This document shows, one piece after another, positions 12,378-23,492 of a stretch of 64,000 nt of DNA. Each line of letters opens with the position of its first letter. Position 1 is the stretch's first letter. Source of the DNA: Tulasnella sp. 424. Its lineage: Eukaryota > Basidiomycota > Agaricomycetes > Cantharellales > Tulasnellaceae. The notes under the pieces were generated by a model. It was not told the DNA's origin, did no database searches, and saw nothing but the letters and a program-made list of their open reading frames with translations. The stretch spans positions 434,001-498,000 of the forward strand of contig WSUB01000006.1 of the NCBI GenBank assembly GCA_019633425.1. Direction: 5' to 3'. The translations under genes were made by a program, and so were the position numbers.

Positions 12378-13459
12378 CTAGTGGGAGCGGCGAGGGAATA
12401 AGTCGATGGTATAATATCGGCTGTCATAATCGTCCGGTCTCCAATTGTCTCCGATATACTCGTTCGTGGGCCACGTAAAAAAGTCCCAGGGCTCTCGTTC
12501 CCCAAAGTTCTCCAGGACGAAGTCATCTCCAAACGGTAGCGACAGCAAAGCGTCTAGCTCTCCATAGTCGTCTGTCCGATTAGGGGGTCCATCAAGAGTC
12601 GAAAACGTTGCACGCCAAAGATTGACAATGGTATAGACGCGTCGATTCGGAGCCCCATCTGACGATCCTTCTTGCGCAGAGTGGATTCGAATGTCACCGT
12701 ATCGCCACATCGGCTTCGTTACGTCAGAGAACTGCAGAACCCGCAGAACGTGGCGAAGACCGTCGACCTGCGTGGGCAACGGCGTCAGCGACGTTGGAAC
12801 CAGACAGCACCATGGTTCAACTCACGTACCACATCCATTTTTACCTCCTCCGGAACATTTCGAGGCAGCGTTTGAGGATTTTCGCCTTGCACTAGCTCGG
12901 TCAGAATCGCCCAGCAACGAGTCCCGTCGGGTAAGACCACCCAGCGGTGGAAAAGCTTCAGCCTCGATGAGTAATAGTGAGGTCATCCATCCCGACGTAC
13001 CTCGTGAGCACCATAATAATAAGGCAGCACCGTCCCTTGAGCGTGATCTAATCGACGGTAGGCAGCATCCTCTAGACCGACCAGAACGTCACTTTGAGTC
13101 CATACCGAACGGAAAAACCACTCGGGACCCGAAACAATCCACTCTCGGTCACCCATTCGGCGGTCGTCAAATACCTTGACTCGAGTCTTTGAGCCGCTTG
13201 ACGACGGAACACCATCGAGACTAACCATCTCGCACGCGAAGCTGGCCCCGTCCAGCGGGTTTGAGGAATCGATCTCGTTCAGGATCCGAATCTCAAATTC
13301 GTTCGCTCCATCCAGGCCGCTCCCGAGCGCCTCAAGGAGCTCGTTGCGGCGTCGCTCTTCGAGGAGAGCTGCAGTGCTCTCAGGTAAAGGTTCTTTGGCA
13401 TAGAGGGGCTGGAGCGCAACGTAGCGTCGCCGATAAGCGAAGGCACTCATTTTGAGCAC
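12378..13459 (-). CDS. Protein-kinase-like protein (probable pseudokinase or truncated kinase)
   Basis: Exons 13459-13001, 12955-12830 and 12767-12378 are in phase and give about 324 residues. The visible part matches the degenerate kinase-like family common in agaricomycetes. An N-lobe-like VKVFDDRRM is followed by EDAAYRRLDHAQGTVLPYYY, a hinge-like WAILTELVQG, then LRHVLRVLQFSD and a catalytic-loop position reading MWRYGDIRIH. The usual HxD...N residues are not evident and the C-lobe stops early, so catalysis is doubtful. Upstream, another frame (13616 to about 13470) reads like the natural N terminus: it begins MAYEDAMQLWKQK and includes DIVWYTACNDREYQDVVSQW. That suggests a one-base frameshift around 13460-13500, or that the real start is at the downstream ATG (MLKMSAFAYRRRY). 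Kinase-like assignment moderate; function unknown. Confidence 0.6.
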
Positions 13460-13572
13460 GTCACCTCGCGAGAGAAATGGTTTGCCTTGGTGGGGCGGAA
13501 AGTGTCGCCTGCATCCATTGGGAGACGACGTCCTGATATTCTCTGTCGTTGCATGCGGTGTACCAGACTATG

Positions 13573-14540
13573 TCAGACTTCTGCTTCCACAACTGCATCG
13601 CGTCTTCGTACGCCATCTTTCTGCGTTGAGGCCGATCCAAGGCTCCTCACGGTTGGTCCTATTCGAACATGTGAGGCGTCTGTTCGAAGTATGTACCCTC
13701 CCCCAGGCTCTGGTCGAGGATGGTGGCGATAATTATCCGGAGAGGATTTTCCTGGAGATCGAGAAAAGGCGTGTAGTGCAATTCCGAGCCCTCGGCAGTC
13801 TGGACGTGGCGGACAGTCAGGGCTGTCAAGGTATCCGAGACAATGACGTATCGTCCTGTGTAGTGCTCGGCGATGCTGGCCATCTCTATCTGACCAGGAT
13901 CTGAAATCGTCGGACCCAGAGCGTCGGTCCAAAGCCGAGCGTCCAGAGTGCCTGGAGCCTAAGGAAGTGCGCGTTAGCCAAGCGCAGAAGAAAATATGCA
14001 AGTTGATATCACCTTAAAAACGACGACAGGAAGCGGGCTGCTTGGAACCTGCGGCGGATGCTCCGGGATGGGGAGGTCTCCAAGCTTGAACTCAAAACAA
14101 ATCGCGTCTACGGAATAGTCCGCTCATCAGAAACAACTTCATCTGTCCGCAAGGAGCTTACCACTGCAACGCAGCCCATTTTCGATTGCTACCGTCGGAT
14201 AGCTGGAAGGTCGAATACCGTTGGCACACGCGACAATGGGCTGCAAATAGAAATGCCTTGCAGTCTCGATTGCTGAGCTACAACGAGGATGCGAACACTC
14301 AGACCGCCGCTTGCAAGGAACTCAATCACAGAAGTCTCACCGTTCAGCACCATCACACCCGTCATATTGGATTATCGGAAAGAAGGTGTAGCGAACGGAG
14401 CTCGAGAAACAGGCCATTCCATCGAGTTCTGTTTGTCGCAGCTGGGAATATTGACGGTCAGACGGCTTTGGTTGATGACCGGGAATAGATCCCAATCCTT
14501 CTTGAGGAAGTAAAGGGGTCGGATACGTGGTAAGAAGTTC
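13573..14540 (-). CDS. Hypothetical protein, five exons visible, start uncertain
   Basis: I do not recognise this gene. Exons ending or starting at about 14540-14341, 14277-14162, 14107-14013, 13958-13697 and 13658-13573 join in perfect phase with GT-AG introns. The product is roughly 250 residues. Visible stretches are MACFSSSVRYTFFPIIQYDG, HFYLQPIVACANGI, AICFEFKLGDLPIPEHPP and LPVVVFKAPGTLDARLWTD, then MASIAEHYTGRYVIVSDTLT. No signal peptide or membrane segment is obvious. The first exon and start codon are not resolved; the Met in DGMACFSS is one option. The last exon overlaps the possible N-terminal coding of the kinase-like gene immediately downstream, so either the two are one gene or one of the models is wrong at that end. 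Confidence 0.5.
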
Positions 14541-15259
14541 TTAGAGAGTGTACAACGGCATTTGAAGTCTGTTGAGTGCTGAGGGTAATGAACGGGAGTC
14601 AACGGGAGCAGCCCTCGTGTTTATAGTCCGGACAACGAAACTCGCACATATATAGTACCTGGGATTCTGTTGACAAAGGTTAGAGAAGGAGGAGAGGGAG
14701 CTAAGAACAAAGGCTTGCGTAAGTGTACGTGTACGTGTATGCGTAAGTGTATGGTGGAGTGTACCTTCATACGGAAACGGGCAGGCCTAAAAACCCAACG
14801 CCACCCGATAGAAGGTCAGGCGTCGGCCGTTTGTACATGTCATGCAGCCGCGAAGACCGCCCAGAAATCCCACCCTTTGCTGCAAGCCCAGCGGGCTTCA
14901 TTCCCATGAGAATTAGCCTCAAGGATTGGGGGAAATAAGTGGTCTCGGGTAATACATATATTGCGGAATCAACCCGTGTTTGCCACCATTTGCCACCATA
15001 CCCATCAATTTCGATACACAAGACTTATCATTAAAGGAAAGAAGGACAATTATTGAAGTAAGGTATGTTCGGAGCTTAGGGTATAGATTATCTCTAAGGA
15101 CGAGCCCAAGTGCCAGTTCCACCCCTGTAAATATGAGCGTATTTTCCACCGTCCCAGAACCTGACAGTGCGTACGTCACCAATCCATCTGCCCTTCAGGT
15201 TACGCCTGCGTGACTGGTGCCAGTTCCCCCCTGGAACGTGATGATCAGCATAGTTTGGT
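14541..15259. other. Intergenic with a short GTGTAC-type microsatellite
   Basis: No gene was recognised. Around 14720-14765 there is an imperfect short repeat of the type GTAAGTGTACGTGTACGTGTA. The rest may hold decayed upstream coding sequence of the kinase pseudogene that follows, but I cannot read it. Confidence 0.45.
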
Positions 15260-16275
15260 CATCAAGCCCAGTCCCACCCACTTGGCAGAAATGAATTTGA
15301 CTTTGAACCAATCTCCGGAATTGAAAACAAACCAGGTCGCGGCCGAGCTGATATGTGGTTGCTTTGTCGGCATCGCTGATATTTCTGGCATCTCCATTGA
15401 TTAAGACTACCCTCAGATCCCAAACATTTCAACCTCCTTCTCGTGATTCCTGATATCGAGCACTGCCTGGAAAAAGACGAAATCGAGAAGCTAGCCGTCG
15501 CACCCGAATTGGGCAATATTTCCGGCCCTTACTACCCAATTGTCTCAAGGCCCAGACGCGTGCAGTCTTCAGATGACTTTGTGCTAAAATTGATAGACTT
15601 TGGAAGTGGTATGTCTTAGACCGGCCTGGCTTACAGCAGACAGCTTAGAGCTGCTCCTTTTTAGCTCGGCGGTTTGATGATCCATCAGGACTGTGACCAA
15701 TTCAGCCTGAGCTACTTCGTGCTCCAGAGGTGATCCTCGATGCGGGCTGGGGTGCACCGGCTGACATTTGGAACTACGCTTGTCTGGTAATTCCGAATTT
15801 CACCGCCCTTTCCATTTGCACCGACTGAAACCGCTATGGGCCCTAGATTTATGAACTTTACAGCAGGAAAACTCTGTTCGGCGGAATTGGGCATTTGGAA
15901 ATTCCGCCAGAGGCCATCCAACTCGCCCAAATGCAGAGCATATGTGGTCCATTCCCTGAGGACTTCCTTCAAAGAGGAAAGCTGTCGTCTGATTACTTTG
16001 ACCTCGAGAGTAAGCAGGCTTTCTTGGTTCAGCGCAATGAAAAGAAAAAAAGCTTTTGATCGTGACAACTGGTTTCCACCTTTGTTTTAGGTGGGCAAGT
16101 TGGGCGGCTTACCATTTCGCCAATGCCATTAAGGGGGTTCCTTGAAAACTGGATCCCGACTTTACACGGTGCACCCAAAGCTGAGATTGATCAGTTTGAG
16201 TCATTCCTTAAGATCATGTTGCAGTTGGAACCCGGATCTCGTCCGTCGGTATCTGAAATGCTTCGTCATCCTTGA
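15260..16275 (+). pseudogene. SR-protein-kinase-like (SRPK/CMGC) pseudogene
   Basis: Decayed kinase of the SRPK type. Legible segments in order: NLLLVIPDIEHCL after the expected catalytic loop, then KLIDFGSG (DFG motif). After an intron (GTATGT...TTTTAG) come RRFDDPSG and LLRAPEVILDAGWGAPADIW. Next are IYELYSRKTLFGGIGHLEIP, FPEDFLQRGKLSSDYFDLE and, after another intron, FLKIMLQLEPGSRPSVSEML. Introns still have consensus ends. Damage: the catalytic-loop region is unreadable and carries TAA near 15400, TGA interrupts at 15694-15696, and TGA at 16273-16275 falls where HPW is usual. No intact N-lobe was found. The order of motifs makes the family clear; it is not functional as read. Confidence 0.75.
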
Positions 16276-16566
16276 CTTTCCTCATGAGGGATTTGGTGAC
16301 GCTTATGTATAACTCAAGAAGGATCCGTGTTACCCGCATCGCCAGTATTTCTATATAACTGCACGTTAGTTGCGTGTTTTTGGCAGGCCAATGCCACGGC
16401 GGCGATGGGACGCCGGGCCGGGCCGGACACCAGATACCTTTTTGTCATGACTATTATTTCCAGTTCACAGTTGGGGTGGGGATTCTCATCTAGCTCGGTA
16501 TTCTTTTAACAATTCTTCCCTTTGCGGCATTATCCGATTCGGAGGCGACAGATCGGTCGCTGCTAC

Positions 16567-16760
16567 TGAGCGTTGATCGAAGGAGGAGCTTGCGAGTACC
16601 TGGCCCGTTTCCTAGCTCGCGATGACCCCCGGAGCCGACAGCTTAGGACATTCTAGATAGTAAAAGCACGATTATCGGAGCATAGTATCCGTCGGTTTAT
16701 TTTTATCTGTGTCGTATGTTTCTGTCATGCTGTATCTTGACATGCGCGTACTCGCTCTGC
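16567..16760 (+). pseudogene. Family A exon 3 scrap with internal deletion
   Basis: Bases 16567-16660 match family A gene 2 around 11600-11690, where the product reads LIEGGACEYLARVL. They then jump directly to sequence matching 11935-12000, which is the gene 2 stop codon and 3' flank. About 240 bp is therefore deleted. It is a relic of a third plus-strand copy. Confidence 0.75.
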
Positions 16761-17384
16761 CGCGTACAGTTTGGTTCTTCCATTGATTGTCGGCGTTCGA
16801 TATTATCGTATTGTCTTTGTCCCCTTTACTGGTTAATGTTTAAAGCTATGTCAGTGCACTTGATGCTATGCCACAAGGGTTTCACAGCGCATGAGCTGTG
16901 AAACGGGCTGAATCGAGAAGCTGCCCTTCTGCAGCGCCGACGACCGAATCTTCCCGAATGCCTTGCCTTAGTTTGAATGCACTGCTGTTAAGGGTACCAC
17001 TGGCCATGGATACCAACACTGCCTTCTTGCCGGAACTGCGCTTGGCAGGGGTCTAGTCCGAAGAAGCGCCCGATCGCGAAGATGGACAATCACGAGGCCC
17101 ACGCGTTTACCGTATTTTTACCTCCACTACTCGTCATCTGGATTCGGCCAGTGAGGATGACATGAGGTGGAGTTGGATGTTATCGTAATTTACGGTGAGC
17201 ATTGCCCGGATTGAGGCGTGTGAGGCGTAGAGGTCGTGAAAACTGCTCCCTGGGTGCGCAGCGTACGAGCAGGCAGCATATGAGCAAGCGGCATTGTTTG
17301 AATTAATGGCTTCCCTTGTCAGTGAGGTATGAATCGTACTGTATGTAAAATTAATTTGTAAAAACGAATGGAATTTACTGAAAA
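16761..17384. other. Intergenic, no gene seen
   Basis: I find no coding structure here. A short segment near 17205-17230 resembles the repeated element seen at 62.5 and 62.9 kb (GAGGCGTGTGAGGCGT). Confidence 0.4.
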
Positions 17385-17724
17385 CATGTGGAATGTTGAT
17401 TGTGATGCACAGGGTTTAAGAGATGCTGTGACATCTGGGAAAGTCTTGGCACAAGCAAGATGAAGCCGTCCCTGCCCAAAATACCCTGCCCAGACTCTTG
17501 CTAAGCACCCTGTGTTCAGCCTCCTCCGCTTGATCATTTCTCTCCAGCGCCTTTCGGAATCGGGGGCGTAACACAAAAGCCGCCACCCTTTGCACGTCCA
17601 CGGACGATTATTTAACAGCCTGAATTTGCTGCTCGCCGTGACTCTTCCTCCCCCTCTCGTCCGCATCACCTCCTCAAGTCTCCCGTTCACCTCTTCCCTC
17701 CTAATAGATCTAACGACCTTCAAA
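17385..17724 (+). promoter_or_regulatory. Conserved CE4 gene promoter block (copy 1)
   Basis: About 340 bp before the deacetylase ATG is shared with the promoter at 23.15-23.49 kb and, more weakly, 63.2-63.44 kb. Shared features are GATGCACAGGGTTTAA, CAAAATACCCTGCCCAGAC, CTGCCTCCTCCG-like runs and a TATA-like ATTATTTAAC at about 17607-17616. Conservation may reflect recent duplication rather than function. Confidence 0.6.
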
Positions 17725-18889
17725 ATGTTCACGACTCCCCGTATCCTCGCGTTCTCCCTTCTCGCAACTCTTGCTGCCGCTCTCCCAGCTACCGACAAGC
17801 GCGCACCCAAGCTCCATGAGTTCGACGAGCACGAAGCCCTCTCCGTAGTTAGACAAGCTACTGCAGCTCCCGTCTACACCGCCTGCTCGGTTCCCAACAC
17901 TGTCGCTATTACCTTCGGTGAGCGCGCGCGCGGCTAATATGGGCCGACATCCGGCGTTCGGTTTTGAACTGGACCCTGACCCTATTCTGTTCCCTCCGCT
18001 GGTAGATGATGGTCCATATACCTGGAACACTGAGATCGTCAACACTCTGGCCCAGTACAACGCAAAGGCAACGTTCTTCGTCAACGGTAACAACTGTGAG
18101 TCCATTCTGTCTGGGCGACGTTGTAGGACGGACCTACTAACTGAGCAGACTGCCGTTCCTAGACGAATGCATTTACACCCCAGAGAACGAACAGCGTCTC
18201 AAGACCGCAGCTGCCGCCGGTCACCAGATCGCGTCTCACACTTGGTAGGCTTCCAACGCAATGCTAGTCGACGATAGTCGTACTTACCGGCGGGGGTTCG
18301 TCCTATTCCAGGGCTCACCTTGACTGGACCACTATCTCAAAGGATAAACGTACGTCCCCATTCTCACTAAACCCTCTGACTCAAAACTCACCACCCCTCA
18401 TCCCTTTTGTCACACAGTCGCGTCCGAAATGACCTTGACCGACACCGCCCTCGTCAAAATCCTCGGCGTCAAGCCCGCGTTCGTCCGCCCACCATACGGG
18501 AAATACAACGCCGCCTCCCAGGAAGTCGCCGCCGCCAACGGCCAAAGCATCGTCATCTGGGACTTTGACTCGGGCGATTCCGTCGGCGAATCCGCCACCA
18601 AAAGCGAAGCTGATTACCAGACCATCGCCAATCAGCACCCCGCGTCGATCTTGACCTTGAACCACGAGACTTACGAAGGCACCGCTCACAAGGTCTTGCC
18701 ATACGCTTTGCAGGTTCTCCAGGCTAAAGGTTACTCGTTCGTCACCGTTGCCGAGTGCCTTGGCGGGCAGAACCCTTATCTCTCGGCCACTACCCCCGCC
18801 GTCCGCGATGTGAGTTGTCGTTACCGGTTCTACATTTCCTCGCCTTTGCTGACCTCTTCTTTGTTGTACAGGCTACCTGGGCTTGCTAA
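17725..18889 (+). CDS. Secreted polysaccharide (chitin) deacetylase, CE4 family, copy 1
   Basis: Predicted to remove acetyl groups from chitin in or near the cell wall. Exons 17725-17917, 18006-18095, 18163-18244, 18312-18349, 18418-18809 and 18872-18889 give 270 residues. A signal peptide (FTTPRILAFSLLATLAAALP) is followed by a Kex2-like KR site. CE4 motifs: TFDDGPYTW (motif 1, catalytic and metal Asp), SHTWAHLDW (motif 2, two metal His), RPPYGKYN (motif 3), WDFDSGDS (motif 4) and LTLNHETY (motif 5, His). The protein ends in the last mini-exon with ATWAC. All expected residues are present, so it should be active. No GPI-attachment or chitin-binding domain was seen. It converges on a family A gene at 20-22 kb, and the pair is repeated at 23.1-27.8 kb. 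Chitin specificity is inferred; other N-acetylglucosamine polymers are possible. Confidence 0.92.
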
Positions 18890-19965
18890 ACGCCCACTCC
18901 CGTCACGCATTCAATAAGAGACGTTTATGTTTATCGACCCTTAAAAATTCTCCTTTTCGTTTCGTTTTCGGACGGAGCTTTTCTTTTTCATCGATTCTCC
19001 TTTTGGGTTGGTGCGGTTGTTGCCCAAGGGACTCGGGATTTTTCTTTTGCATGTCACGAATTACGACTGGACTTCTATTCTCCTCGCATTGGACCATTTG
19101 TCTACACGAACACTTCCGTTCACGGACACATCGTACTCTATACTTCTAACTAGTAACCTCTTCCCCTCCCACGGATATTGCTCTTCCCGTTTACTATTTT
19201 CGGACACACCTGACTCTTTTGCTTCGCGTAGTAGTCAAGGACCCTAATGTCTGGACAGTTGCTAGTAATGTTATACTTTGGGGGTTGTTGGTGAGATCGT
19301 GAAGCGAGGGGCCTTCGTTTGAGATATGAGCTATATATAGTCTGAGGAATGAAACGAGTCACGTCCAAAGGGGGTGAAGCTCGAGCGGGTGGTTCCATTC
19401 GTTCGAGAGTTGCCCTCGAGCGACGCCATACCCTTGCGATGAACCGACCTTGACGTCGTTCTCGGTTGGTAACAATATGTAATATTAAGTTGCTCACGGT
19501 CCGAGTTGTATTCGATCAGTCGGTGCCCTCGTACTCATCACGATACTCTACATACGTCGCGCACGAAATTCAGGTCATGTCCGATAGTACTTTGCGGTAC
19601 CAATATCGCGACGTCAAAGATCAAGATAGTCATTACGACAATCTTCAAGCCACTCCAGGCTGGTAACTAGTAGCGTTAAGTTATCCTCTCGAATTTGCGA
19701 CGGGGAGAAGGCCTCGCCTAGGCGCCTTCGGCGGCTGTCGCTATCGAAACTCTCATCGGTGAACAGTGATGTCCCCCAGCTGTACCAGTGATGGTAAATC
19801 TCGGAATTAGTCAGAAATCCTTGAAATACTCGAGCAAACGCAACGACAACTACAGCTAAAACAGGATTACAACAATTTGCCTATAAATGCGGTCATTCCA
19901 AAGAACTATCTGATTCATCGGGAGAAAAGACCGTCGGTCGTCGGAGCCTACGACGAGTAAAGGTA
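18890..19965. other. 3' intergenic region between CE4 copy 1 and family A copy 3
   Basis: No gene was recognised. The part around 19225-19330 recurs at about 24975-25085 downstream of CE4 copy 2 (for example GGACAGTTGCTAGTAATGTT against GGACAATTGCTAGTAATGTC). This supports duplication of the whole CE4-plus-family A module. Confidence 0.55.
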
Positions 19966-22145
19966 CTAGGGAGTGAGGTGAGTGAGGTCAAGGCGATAAA
20001 ATAATCCGGACCGGGAAGGACTAGGATTAGAAGTAGGAAGAGGACTAGCCGAAAGACCAGAAGGAGTACGAGGCGACGAAAGACTAGAGGGAGGGCGAGA
20101 CGAAAAACTATGAATCCCGAGAGGAAGAGAACCAGGAAAAGAAGTAGGAGTAGCAATAGGAATAGGACTAAAACGAATGGATAAGGGCGAGGGTTGAATC
20201 CTAAACCCTTCATCCATGTTTGAGGTATCCTCTCGGTAGTGCGGCCGGATTCCCCAGCGGTCCGCGGCCAGAGTATAGCGCTGAAGCATGAAGATAGCTT
20301 GGCCCTTCTGTACCAACGGCACGTCCTCATGCATCTTGGTCGCCACCACCGCGTCGATTATCTCCTCTGTGGCGTGATTGCGGAACTGGTCTTCATCCAT
20401 CCTTTCGACGATATTGCCAAGGCAGGTCATCGCTAGACCTTTTGCCCTCCACAGGCCTCTGTCTTGTGGCGAAAAATCTCCCGTATGCGACAACACGACG
20501 GCCAGGAACGCGCAGGCTCCTCCCCCGACGAGTGCACGATGCACTTGTTCTGCGTGTACCTTCAGGTTCGAAAGCCACAGCAAACGTTCCACGAGATCGA
20601 GAGACTGGTACGAATGGCTTGTTTCGAGGAAATTAAGCTCTCTAACTCTCCTACTTAGAGCCAAAGCTAGGGCATCGTTGAAAGTGTACTGTGGAAGGCG
20701 GCAGATGCTGAGGAGGCAGCGCTCGTCATGGTTTACTTTTAGATCGCTGAGAAAACCCTAACGGTAGCGTTAATCGATGTATCGTATCTCAAGCGCAAAT
20801 AATTCCCCATACCTTCTCATGCGTTCCAGCTTCACGAATCTCCAGAGCCGGACGATATAATGTCATATCAAGGAACATAACTCCGAGTTTGAATAGGGTA
20901 TCTCCGGAAATGGCGGTGACGATTACGTGGTTCTGGACCAACGAGCGCAGCGTTGATAATGCAAATGCGGATTTTATGTTCAGGGATTGCGAAGTGCCGT
21001 ACCCGGAAGGAATGAGGCTGATCAAACAATCGATAAAGGTGTTGATGGATTCCAAAGTGGGGAAGCAGGACTGATGAAAGTCTTGAATCACGGCGTCGAA
21101 ACATACCGCGATTGTGTAAAGGAGAGCAGTGTCACCGGTAACAGGATCCTTCCTGGACGCTTCGGACGCACTCGGATCGAGTGTTTCCGTGAAAGCTTGT
21201 ATAAGTTCTTTGCAGACGGAGCGGGCGGTTGCCGTTGTCAGCTGCGTGTACAGGAACTTGTCGCTTTCTCGGACAAAGATGCAGAAAAGTTTTGCCCCAC
21301 AGAGCCATTTGAGGCAGGATGGTGCTTCCTTTTTGACTATCCGGTTGCAGAAGGAGGCGAGAATCCGGTCATCGGTGTCGAGGAAGAAGTTGCGTGTCTC
21401 TGTTGTTGCGAGGTAGAGGATCGCCGCCACCCCTTCCTTCCCGTCCCTCAACGCCGTTGAGATGGTTCTCCGAAAGAATTGGGATTCATTTGTATGTTTC
21501 ACCACCACGGTCAGAAGCTTTGTGAACGCGAGTGGCTCGGGAACAGGGCTTACGGCCCTGGAACCAAATAAGTCTAGCTCGTCGTCACTGAGCCTTAACA
21601 AGGCTTGGGTCCCCTGGTCCTGTCTCGAAGCACTCTTGACAAACCTCCGAGCGACAATCTCCTCGCCGTCCGGTTTATTTTTAATGATTTCAACCAAGCC
21701 CGTTGCTGCTTTATATCTTCGCTGTCGTGCGGTAGCTTGGCCATCCGTCGTGTTGTTGGCCTGGATGAGTTCGTCTAGCAGTTTTGTGGCCTTTCTTTTA
21801 GCTGCACTACGGCCTACTCCTCTCCCAAGCTTTGACATCCAACCACGAGCTGGACTTCGATTAGCCTAAAGCTATCAATTGTAGGCTGCTCCAGCACGCA
21901 AGGAGTGGATGACTCACGCCCGATTCGAGATTACTTGCTGAGGGCTGCGGCCCCCGAAGCGAAGGGTTCGAAGAGGAATCCGAGCCGGAAATGTGTTCTA
22001 TTAACATGCTGTCGACGGAGCTACGGGATGAGGTCCGACTCCATGAGCTCCGTACGTCATCTTCGTCCGACCTATATCCTGTCGGAGTATCTTGTCGATC
22101 GTGCGGCTCTTCATCACTGAACGGAGTAGCCGGTCTGCGATCCAT
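19966..22145 (-). CDS. Family A protein 3, unknown function, with Pro/Ser-rich tail
   Basis: Exons 22145-21918, 21865-20813 and 20757-19966 are all phase 0 and give about 690 residues. The start (MDRRPATPFSDEEPH) is shared with copy 5, which fixes it. Exon 1 carries SSVDSMLIEHISGSDSSSN. Exon 2 has RSAAKRKATKLLDELIQANN, EEIVARRFVKSASRQDQG and LRLSDDELDLFG. Exon 3 has VERLLWLSNLK, QDRGLWRAKGLAMTCLGNI, VQKGQAIFMLQRYTLAADRW and PHYREDTSN. After the point where the other copies stop, the frame continues for about 70 residues of simple Pro/Ser sequence, encoded by purine-rich low-complexity DNA at about 19976-20200. The other copies end shortly after the REDTSN region. The tail may be a stop-loss extension. 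No known domain, no signal peptide. Confidence 0.85.
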
Positions 22146-22289
22146 GCAATGGTAGGAGTAACGGTGGTAGAGTAAATTTGGAATCGTGGTCAAGAGTGGT
22201 TCGCCGGCAGGTTGCGGCATGCCGATGGTCTTATGTAAGGTTTGGAACCCTGCGAACGCAATCGACGTCACATGACGGATCACCTCTTG

Positions 22290-23140
22290 GGGTCAACATG
22301 TTTAGATGTAACTGGCTCCAAGTCTGGAAAGGGTATCTTGGAGAATGGTGGCATGAAAATCGAGCGGCTCTCAAGCAACGAGAGTAGCATCGATAATGCG
22401 GCACTGAGGTGTCGGCAGCCGACGGTATCTCCAGGATTGACAAAGGTGACCATACGTTCAATGAGAGGATTGAGAGCATCCAGAGAAGCAAAGGCAAACG
22501 AGCTCGCTGTCGAAACATAATGCGCTCAGGGGAAGGAAGGGGAGACCGGTCCCTGCGGTCGGGTTTACGTCGAGTGAAGCTGGGACATTTTGAATACGTT
22601 TATCGTGGAGGGAGGTCAAGACGCGTGTTGTCATCTGTTCGTACTCCCGCCTGAAGAAGCTGAGGTAGAAGGATGCAGAGAAGTTTGGGCGCCGGAATAC
22701 CATTTGGTAAAGAATGGCACTTTTGCCGCGAGCGCCCGCTCGCAGAAGCGGAGGAGATGATCGCACTTGATGTTAATGAAGAAGCTGTCAGTCTCCGTCC
22801 GCGCGAGGAAGGAAATGGCAGCGGTTCCTTCTACGACATCCACTACAACTGAGATGGCTTTCCGGAGGAATCGCGATCCGTTTGTATGCTTCACCATCAC
22901 GTGTAGTATCTTTTGAAAAATGAAATTGTGTCCGATGTAGCGTTATAACAACCGCCTCGTACCCAAAAGCTTGTCAAGCGCTCGTCATCACTGGATTTCA
23001 ACAAGGCCCGAATACATTGCTTTTGTCTAGGAGCCTTCTTATGCGCTAATACAATGTTTTCCCCGCCAGGATTATTCTTAATGATTTTGACGAACCCTGC
23101 CGCTGCTTTTGCATCGCTCCCGTTGTGGGTTTTACTGGGC
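22290..23140 (-). pseudogene. Family A copy 4, truncated and frameshifted
   Basis: Only part of exon 2 survives. Readable pieces are FVKIIKNNPGGENIV, KQCIRALLKSSDDE, MMVKHTNGSRFLRKAISVVV, TETDSFFINIKCDHLL and, further on, a decayed copy of the end of exon 2. The best match is copy 6 at 34.9-36.0 kb. Exons 1 and 3 are missing and frames change several times. The right edge breaks directly into the CE4 copy 2 promoter at about 23140-23145, which marks a duplication junction. Confidence 0.8.
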
Positions 23141-23144
23141 ATCT

Positions 23145-23492
23145 GTGGAATATCGGCTGTGATGCACAGGGTTTAAAAGCTCGGCGAGAGCATGAGCGAG
23201 CAACGGAACATCTGAGAAGGTCTTGGCAGCGGCCATGCTGTCCAAAATACCCTGCCCAGACCCTTGGTATCCTCCCCGTTCTGCCTCCTCCGTTCATTTC
23301 TCTCAAGCGCCTTCAAAACTCGGGCATAGCACATGAGGTGCCATGACACTTGGCACGTCTGAGTATTATTTAACGGCCTGAATCTACGCCACATCGTCTC
23401 TCCCTCACCCCTCCTCGTCCGGATTCCAGCTCATCACCCCTCCACGTCTCCCTTTCAACGCTTTCCTCCTCATAGATCTAACGACTGTCAAT
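23145..23492 (+). promoter_or_regulatory. Conserved CE4 gene promoter block (copy 2)
   Basis: This block matches 17385-17724, including GATGCACAGGGTTTAA, the CCCTGCCCAGAC stretch and a TATA-like TATTATTTAAC near 23364-23374. The homology begins exactly where the family A copy 4 fragment ends. Confidence 0.6.
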
